From: Helianthus annuus
Taxonomy: Eukaryota > Streptophyta > Magnoliopsida > Asterales > Asteraceae
Reading direction: 5' to 3'
NCBI RefSeq assembly: GCF_002127325.2
Contig: NC_035433.2
Span: forward strand, 125,022,088-125,086,087
DNA: 64,000 bases
Numbering within the stretch: the first letter of the stretch is position 1; each line of letters starts with the position of its first letter. The translations under genes were made by a program, and so were the position numbers. This document shows, one piece after another, positions 57,690 to 64,000 of this stretch. A model generated the notes under the pieces. It did no database searches. It was given only the letters and a program-made list of their open reading frames with translations, and had not been told where the DNA came from.

Positions 57690-57698
57690 TATATATAG
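57690..57698 (+). promoter_or_regulatory. TATA-box candidate of TAF7
   Basis: TATATATAG lies about 100 bp upstream of the 5' leader donor site and about 60 bp after the end of the hAT MITE. Position fits a core promoter, but the start site is not determined. Confidence 0.45.
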
Positions 57699-57719
57699 AC
57701 CGAGATAATATATAAAATT

Positions 57720-59530
57720 GAACAAATCCTATCCTCTTCAAATTACCCCAAAATCGTCATTGATTTCATCCGAAGTTCGTACCCCCTCCAATTACGAAAC
57801 AGGTAGGTTTTTGTGTTCTTAATTTCGAGTAGAACTATACAGATTTGTAATCAAATCGAATTTAAAGTGTAGAAATACAAGATTTGTTCTTCACCTTTAA
57901 CCAATTTTATTTTGTCGGTTATCACCTGATCAGGGCTTCTTGTCTACCAGCACACCTTTTGTAATTGTTTACTGATTTTGTGTTATTTAGTAATCGTATC
58001 ACTTATCTACAGTCTCATCTCTATCATATTATTTATTCATAATTATTTCTCGTTTTTTTTTTATCATATTATATGTTACCATTCTTTATATTTCTGTTTC
58101 TGAGCTTTAACCCTCATATTATGCTTAGTTGCTTACATAAGTTAGGGTTATCATTGTAACTTTTGGGTTTAACTGTGGAGGCTAGATTGGTTTGGGCAGG
58201 TTTCGCCCGTTTTAATTAATTTTAGCGCGTAGAGGAATAAGTTTGAAATCCTAAATCTTTATTATAAATATATGTGCTTGTACTTGTAAATGCTCAGCTG
58301 AAGACACCAAACCACATGTAACATTCGACGATCGTACCAATCAATATTGTTTGCTTTGCCCACTGGTTTGCTTGTGTTTATCTGAGTGGACATTCCCAAG
58401 AATCCACGCGTCCGGCATTGCTCCCATCTAAGCATGTTTAACTGTGGAGTTCTTTTATCCACCACCAATGAGCCACACACCCGTTAGTGGTATTTGAGGT
58501 CGGACATTTGTTATCACCCGCTATATCTCATTTGGACGAGACGATGTGGGATTTTTGCCTACGGTGTCATACCAAATGATATGATATGTTATGATTACTG
58601 CTTCATAAGTTTTAACTCTTTGATGGCTTAAGATTGCCATGGATGATATTAAAGCTTTAAATCAAATATACCCGTGAAAAGAAACTATATTAAAAGTACA
58701 CATGTTTGTATATGGCACTTAGTTCCGAGCACTATCAAAATTTGTAGTCGTTAGTCGTTACTTAATCTGTTACCTTTAAAGTGTTTATCTTATTCTGTAT
58801 CTGAGTTGTGAGCTGCATTATACTTAACGATCACTACAAATAAACTGCAACGGTTTAAAAAGATCACTTTTTGCACCCAATAGTTACAAGGTTTAGCACG
58901 GAAAATTAAATGATAAAAATTCTTTCAACAAGGGGGTGATTAATAAACGGGCCATATGATTTTATAGAGTATGTTTTTTCATATTCTTAAACGACTGAAT
59001 TTAATGGATATTGTCATATCTTGGTGATAATTAATTTTAGGGCTGGCAAATCGTGTCTTATCGGGTTTAACAGGTCTCTGACGACGCGTATAACACAAGT
59101 ATTAAACATGAATACAAGTCATTTAACTACTTTATATCTCATGTCCATAACACAGTTTTATGTTTTATGTACCAAGAAGAAGAAATGATGGATCCTAACC
59201 TCCTAATTTTGTTTATTTTTAAAAAGTAAAAAATCATGTTGTGTACTTTTTAAGCAAACAAGTCTAATCGTGTCTTATACAGATATCTATTACCAGCCCT
59301 AATTAATTTAGTGTATGCTTCCTCTTTGCATCAACGAAAAAATAAAATTCAAAGAAGCCAGATCGCATGTTATTGACATTCCTAATTAATAATTTGATAT
59401 CATCATGAAGGCGATGCCTGCAGATATACGATGATACCGAGTTTCAGGCTTCACTTTATAAACATTTCTTTCGAAACACTTATCTTGGTCACATTTGACT
59501 ATGTACAGATTTTATCATTTCGATAAACGA
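57720..59530 (+). other. 5' UTR and 1.7-kb leader intron of TAF7
   Basis: A donor ACGAAACAG/GTAGG ends the first non-coding exon at 57802. The acceptor TGTACAG/ATTTT lies at 59508, giving a short second non-coding piece before the ATG at 59531. The Cassandra-like LTR (58260-58575) is in this intron. The remaining stretch 58580-59500 shows no gene. Confidence 0.65.
58260..58575 (-). mobile_element. Cassandra-like LTR with 5S rRNA-like core
   Basis: The minus strand carries AATCCCACATCGTC near its beginning and then GAACTCCACAGTTAAACATG followed by CTTAGATGGGAG. This parallels 5S rRNA (GAACTCCGAAGTTAAGCGTG). GGACGCGTGGATTCTTGGGA follows, like the 5S box C region. The layout is that of Cassandra TRIM LTRs, whose 5S segment can be read by RNA polymerase III. 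No second LTR was seen, so it may be a solo LTR. Ends are approximate. Confidence 0.7.
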
Positions 59531-61648
59531 ATGGAGGAACAGTTTATACTGAGGGTGCCACCCTCTGTCGCCGAGCGTATAGATCGCCTTTTAGACGAGA
59601 ATGCTTCAGACGACAAGTCACTGGATTTATCATTCTCCGGTAAGATGACATCAGTTTCATAATTAAACCTCTTTCTTTTACTAACTATTTATTTATCCTT
59701 TTTTAAATGCAGATGATGGGAGGAACGGCACGTTTGTTATAGGCGATGACCATTTTCCCGCATCCTTATTGGACCTTCCAGGCATTGTAGAGTCTTACAA
59801 GACTTATGATGACAGTGTTCTGATAAAAACTGCAGATGTTGGCCAAGTAGGTTGTTTTTCTTATGCATATTGTAATTTATTCGAATACGGTGATGTTTGT
59901 ATATTATTATGACAGATTATTATGGTGAGAGATGAGGGTGATCCTGCTCCAGATGTGGTGGAGTACCGCCATGGTCTTACACCGCCAATGAGAGACGCTA
60001 GAAGGCGTAGGTTTCGCAGGGAGCCTGATTTAAATGTATGGTTTCTCCTCGTCATTAACTGTTTTTGGTTAAATATTATTCTATAGGTGGCGAAACGGGC
60101 GGGTTGGGATGTTGGGTAACGGGTCACAACGGATAATTATATGCACAAGTTGAAACTAGGGGTTTGCTCAGGTTAGGTTGGGTTGAATGGAAACACTTTA
60201 TGTGTCTTTAACTTTTATTTTTTATAAATGCTTCGTGTGTCAAATATGGTCACTAATATATTGTTACTTTAATAGTAATCTCGGTTTTTTATTTAGGAAG
60301 TTTTATGCATTAAAAATAGGGTGGTTTAGAGTAAAATGCCATTTTCGTCCCTGAGGTTTGGCCAGTGTTGCGACTTTCGTCCAAACGTTTGTTTTTCCGC
60401 ATCTGCATCCAAAAGGTTTGAAATCTTGTCATTTTCATCCAGCTCGTTAACTCCATCCATTTTTCTCCGTTAAGTCAAGGGTATTTCCGTCTTTTTTGTT
60501 AAGTTAAAGGGCTATTCAGTCTTTTTCACTTTATGTACAAGCATTTAGCATGATGTGCAGGTATCCAAAAGACTGCATTGCCCTTTAGGTTAATAAAAAG
60601 GACCAAAATACCCCTGACTAAATTTCTTTAACTACAAGAAAAATGAATGGAGTTAACGAGCTGGATGAAAATGGCAAGATTTCAAATCTTTTGGATCCAG
60701 ACGCGGAAAACAAACCTTTGGACGAAAGTTGCAAAACTGGCCAAACCTCAGGGACGAAAATGGCATTTTACTCTAGTTTTTATCAACTTAATTTCACGTT
60801 TTGGTCATTATATGTAACAAACTATTTTTTTGACCGCTTGATTATGATATTGATAACAATTGCAGCCTGAACTTGTCCGGCGGGTAGAGAAAGATTTGCT
60901 AAACATCATGAATGGTGGTACAGCTGAAGTTGTCGATATCCTTTCATGTTTGGTTATTTGCTTACTTTTCCACACAGACATGATAAAATAAAATGTGTCA
61001 GTGAATTGTTTAAAGTTTTGGTTTTGAAACTAAATGGAATTTAGGTGTTAGTTTAGGGGTATTTTTGTCATCAAACATGTTTTTGAAACTAAATGGAACT
61101 CAAATGTTAGTTTAGGGGTATTTTCGTCACGAAACATGTTTTCTTTTTTTTAATATGCTATATATGAAATTTGATACATTATACATACCTTGTGTTAAAT
61201 ATGATTAAGAAGTTATATTTTTTCTAAATCCGTGTAGGGTAGGAAATGGTTTTGGGTCGGGTCCGGAACCGGGTTTTTTGTGCATTTCTAGGCTTGATGA
61301 GTTGATGTGTTGTAAAAACACTTTTGTGATTTCAATTCGTTGCGCCTGCTTTCTTTTTAGTTATTATTATCTTCTAACTAACCCGTTTGACCCATTAGAG
61401 ATATGTATAACCTGAATTGACTCAATTCATAAATGATTCTGTGAAACTCTCGGGGTCTGTTTATTCCTTGACGTACACTTTCACATACGGAAATGGGTGA
61501 GCAAGAGGAAGTCGGTGATGGGAGTGCTCGTAACGCTAGGAAAAAAGCAGCACCCGCACCCCCTTCAAAACCGAGTGTTTCAGGGGCTGGAGCAAATGCA
61601 GGAGAGCCTGAAAGAAGTGATTCTGATGAGTCTGATGACTCAATGTAA
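59531..61648 (+). CDS. TAF7: TFIID subunit 7 (TAF7)
   Basis: Five coding exons: 59531-59639, 59713-59846, 59916-60035, 60866-60935 and 61485-61648, total 198 residues. The protein opens MEEQFILRVPPSVAERIDRL and contains FPASLLDLPGIVESYKTYDD, KTADVGQ and VEYRHGLTPPMRDARRRRF, all characteristic of the TAF7 (TAFII55) N-terminal domain. The C-terminal exon is Glu/Ser/Ala-rich and ends in SDSDESDDSM. TAF7 is part of the TFIID complex that binds core promoters; it contacts TAF1 in known systems. Introns 1-3 are GT-AG, but the last (60936-61484) has ATATCCTTTC and ends TTCAC, a minor-spliceosome signature. Intron 3 contains a MITE. Open frames 60643-60870 and 61497-61700 are by-products or partial exons. 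Confidence 0.95.
60036..60865 (+). other. Intron 3 of TAF7
   Basis: The 830-bp intron runs from AAAT/GTATGG to TTGCAG. It contains the MITE 60329-60774 and phrases such as GGCGAAACGGGCGGGTTGGG, which look like a decayed repeat. No second gene is seen. Confidence 0.8.
60329..60774. mobile_element. MITE with AGAGTAAAATGCC ends in TAF7 intron 3
   Basis: Inverted ends AGAGTAAAATGCCATTTTCG and its complement extend over 40 bp. The 9-bp flanks do not match convincingly, so the superfamily (probably Mutator-like, by resemblance to 39002-39299) is not proven. Confidence 0.7.
60936..61484 (+). other. U12-type AT-AC intron of TAF7
   Basis: The 5' site ATATCCTTTC matches the minor-spliceosome consensus. 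TTCCTTGAC (61464-61472) matches the U12 branch-point consensus, 13 nt before the end at TTCAC. This junction alone restores the frame (VVD-TEMGEQEE). A tandem duplication of about 60 bp lies at 61019-61142. Confidence 0.85.
61019..61142 (+). repeat. Tandem duplication in TAF7 last intron
   Basis: Two ~60-bp copies share GAAACTAAATGGAA and GTTAGTTTAGGGGTATTTT, with a few substitutions between them. Confidence 0.75.
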
Positions 61649-61774
61649 TATTCCAAAGTACAAAATATATGTAAGAAGTAACACAAATGAAAGAAGATAA
61701 CGTCGTGTACTATTTTGTGATAACTTTTAGTAATTAATGCAGTTTCTTGTAAATGTTTGGGATTTGAACGGTTA

Positions 61775-62330
61775 AAACAAATGTGTTCGGGTAGAGACTT
61801 TGCTTAAATCGGATCCCTACAAAGGATGTCTTACTTAGAAGGGACATCGTTCTCCATTGTGTGTTTTCTGTAATTCGTGTGAAGAGTCGGCTGAACATGT
61901 CTTCATTTCATGCTATGCGGCTGCCATTGTTTGGCAAGACATTCAGTGGCGAAGCTTGAACGAAAACTCAAGGGGAGCAGACTCTCAAAATCCAAATCAA
62001 CGGATGCCGGATTCTTAAAAATCCAATATTTTACGCTACAAAAAAATCAGAAATTTTCGATAAAATAAATGCTACAAGCAAAAAACCCCCTTAAGGCATT
62101 AGCTCTCGGTGCAAAATTCAGCCGCTATAGATGTTCTCGTTGCTTGATTTGTTTACTTTGCACAAAGTATCCCGGGTTAGATCTTGAAAGAAGATTCATT
62201 CAAACTATTATTTTTGTGGCGTGTTGGGTTATGTGGAAAGCTAGAAATAATTGGATCTTCAACAAAGTGCCGATCAAGATAGACGAGTTGTGGTGATACT
62301 AAATCCTTTAGTTTTCCTTGGATAAAAAAA
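61775..62330 (+). pseudogene. Decayed LINE ORF2 C-terminal part, interrupted
   Basis: NRIPTKDVLLRRDI, then in a shifted frame CEESAEHVFISCYAAAIVWQ (zf-RVT-like), and later VACWVMWKARNNWIFN are the end of a plant LINE polyprotein. It is interrupted at about 61943-62094 by a repeat beginning CAGTGGCGAAGCTTGAA. The frame is broken. Confidence 0.7.
61943..62094 (+). repeat. Unclassified insert beginning CAGTGGCGAAGC inside the LINE
   Basis: The head resembles the minus-strand repeat at 40452-40605 (CAGTGGCGGAACTTGA). It ends in an A/C-rich tail. About 150 bp; its class is not recognised. Confidence 0.45.
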
Positions 62331-62349
62331 TATTCAAAGGTCGGATCTT

Positions 62350-62655
62350 TAGGGGTTATTTGTTTACCTCTTAATGAGACTCTTAATAGTTCAAACCTCT
62401 TACTGGTTCAACACTTAATGGTTCAGACTGTTTGTTTCATGAGCAGATATCTAAATGGTTCAGACATTTGTCTCTGAATGGTTAAGCATTATACAAAGTC
62501 TGAATGGTTAAGACCTCTAATCTGAATTGGTCAGGCATTTGCCTTTGAACAGTTAAGCATTATACAGGCTCTTAATGGTTACTGGTTCAACACTTAATGG
62601 TTCAGACCTTTTACTGGTTGAGCACTTAACCATTCAGATGTTGCCAAACAGCCCT
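62350..62655. mobile_element. hAT-like MITE with TTAATGGTTCAGAC units
   Basis: The end AGGGGTTATTTGTTTAC is an imperfect inverted match to TGCCAAACAGCCCT. Between them AATGGTTCAGAC / AATGGTTAAGCA phrases recur about 12 times with a spacing near 20 bp. No target duplication was found. Confidence 0.55.
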
Positions 62656-63161
62656 GTAGACTGGTATAGGCGGAAACATTTTGATGTTTAAGTTGTTCTT
62701 GTTTGTTTTAGGCCGGGTCGTCTTTGTTAATAAAAGTTGCCGATCAAAAAGAGTTGTTAATGAAGTTTCTTGTGGTTGAAGAAATTTAGTAGAAAAGGGG
62801 ATGAAATTTACGAAGAATACTAGCTTCTTTGACAAGTTCCTAAATTACTAAATCTAAAACTTGCTCTACAAGCTCTTAACGCGGATAGCACAAGTCAACG
62901 GGTCTGTTTAGACCCACCAGCATTGTGATTACTGCCGTCACGTGTTATGACCTATGATACGAGATGTGTATTTTACGGTTGTTTACTTGCTTTTATGTTT
63001 TTAAGTTGACCATATTATATGAATATAAATATTAACGACCTGGTATTATGTGAAAACTTATTGGATACGATACCTATTGTAATAATAAATTATGTGTTAT
63101 GGTTGGTTTGTAATATAATAATGTATGTGATGTTTCCTGATGTTTGGTTTCATAAAAAATA
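62656..63161. other. Gene-free spacer
   Basis: About 500 bp, AT-rich, with no recognised gene. Short open frames on the minus strand (62626-62835) overlap the MITE and lack domains. Confidence 0.4.
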
Positions 63162-63490
63162 GAGTTAATTAAATAGTTAGTCCCTGTGGTTTACACAAAA
63201 TAAAATACTTAGGTACTAATAGTTTAAAATCACCTTTTAGGGTATTAAATTTTCATTTTGTAACGTTTGTAGGTATTAACTTCTAGGGTATTAACATAGA
63301 TAGTCCCTGTGGTTTGCACAAAATAACATACTTAGTTACTGATAGAATCTGATTTTAAACCTACAAATAACGTTAATACCTCCAAACGTTACAAAGTGAA
63401 AAGTTAATACCCTAGATAGTGATTTTAAACTATTAGTACCAAAGTATGTTACTTTGTGCAAACCACGGGGACTAACTATGCAATTAACTC
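63162..63490. mobile_element. Mutator-like MITE (329 bp) with 9-bp target duplication
   Basis: Inverted ends begin GAGTTAATT and include AGTTAGTCCCTGTGGTTTAC, with the complement at the right end. TAAAAAATA occurs directly at 63153-63161 and 63491-63499. Similar subterminal wording (AGTCCCTGTGGTTT) is repeated inside near 63300. Confidence 0.85.
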
Positions 63491-63608
63491 TAAAAAATAT
63501 ATGTAATGTTTGGTTTATAAAGTAATTATATTGATTATTGAAAAAAAAAAGCAGAGGAAAAAAAAACTCACCTTGTGTTTCATTGGTTTATGTCATTATT
63601 TACAGAGA

Positions 63609-64000
63609 TCTATTCTAATCTAACTTATAATAAAAAACTCCAAATAATGTTACATGACATTCTCTCCTTCAACCTCATAAATTTAATTTATATTTGTTTA
63701 ATAAATTTCTTTTATTATTAATATTAATTAATAACCGATATATAGATATTACGTATTTTTATCTTTATCTTTATCTAGAATTAATAAATAACTTTAATTT
63801 TGTAATTTAGACCCTTTGTTTTTTTTACTTTTAACCCAAAGTTTTTTATCTTTTGCAATTTAATCCCAACTCTTTTTTTATTTTCAATTTGGTCCACCAT
63901 ACTTTTCATCTCTCCTAAGTTTTTCGTTTCGTTCTAAATTTGTGAGTTAACGCACCGCAACGTGTGTGTGGGGTTCAACATTTTTTCGTATATTTTTTTC
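63609..64000 (+). mobile_element. Helitron copy cut by window end
   Basis: It starts TCTATTCTAATCTAAC after A and matches the Helitron at 56307 through TCTCCTTCAACCTCATAAAT and AACGCACCGCAACGTG. The right end is outside the window. Confidence 0.7.

Noticed and set aside
60329..60774. 9-bp target duplication for the TAF7 intron MITE
   Set aside because: Flanks share only a weak TTTA-like end, so no duplication is claimed.

Overview
The window is nuclear DNA of a flowering plant. Spliced genes with GT-AG introns sit in AT-rich sequence among large LTR retrotransposons, Helitrons, MITEs, a SINE, LINE fragments and a plastid-DNA insert. The style of the long-LTR chromoviruses and the CACG-N4-CGTG-rich elements suggests Asteraceae, but that is recollection, not proof. 

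Bases 1-38935 are a nested stack of LTR retrotransposons, nearly all on the minus strand. Element 1 (1-12588, cut by the window start) is a Tekay/Del-type Ty3-gypsy chromovirus with LTRs of about 3.5 kb, a polypurine tract, chromodomain, integrase, RNase H, RT, protease and gag, an extra acidic/proline-rich ORF upstream of gag, a hairpin-rich leader and an initiator-Met tRNA primer site. It sits inside element 2 (12589-24788), a relative that keeps only its leader, a deleted accessory ORF and part of its 5' LTR. Element 2 also received element 4 (14093-22136), a non-autonomous element with 1694-bp LTRs and a tRNA-Asp-type primer site. The 2.4-kb block 13367-15786 is repeated at 19717-22136. 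Element 3 (24789-38935) is another chromovirus copy, inserted in the LTR of element 2; it has lost its 5' LTR and is broken at 29657-34141 by element 5, a plus-strand LTR element cut off after its leader. 

Bases 38936-64000 are gene-bearing. Four transcription units are supported, three of them well: a possible small gene (39605-39960, minus), a GH17 beta-1,3-glucanase with an X8 domain (41276-45340, minus, 486 aa), an SC35-like SR splicing factor of the SCL30A/SCL33 type (46555-51450, minus, 284 aa), and TFIID subunit TAF7 (57720-61648, plus, 198 aa). TAF7 has what looks like a U12-type AT-AC intron. Introns and spacers carry a SINE with a 16-bp target duplication, an atpB plastid fragment, Mutator-like MITEs with 9-bp duplications, a hAT MITE with an 8-bp duplication split by a Helitron, a Cassandra-like LTR with a 5S rRNA-like core, and two decayed LINE ends. 

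The most unusual signals are: (i) paired 12-bp palindromes separated by 9 bp (21-bp period), repeated 11 times in element 4, with the same layout but unrelated palindromes in element 5; (ii) an array of small hairpins with compensating stem changes in the leader of all three chromovirus copies; (iii) a conserved accessory ORF between that leader and gag; (iv) a small in-phase intron in gag. No computation was run. Splice sites, duplications and repeat ends were read by eye.
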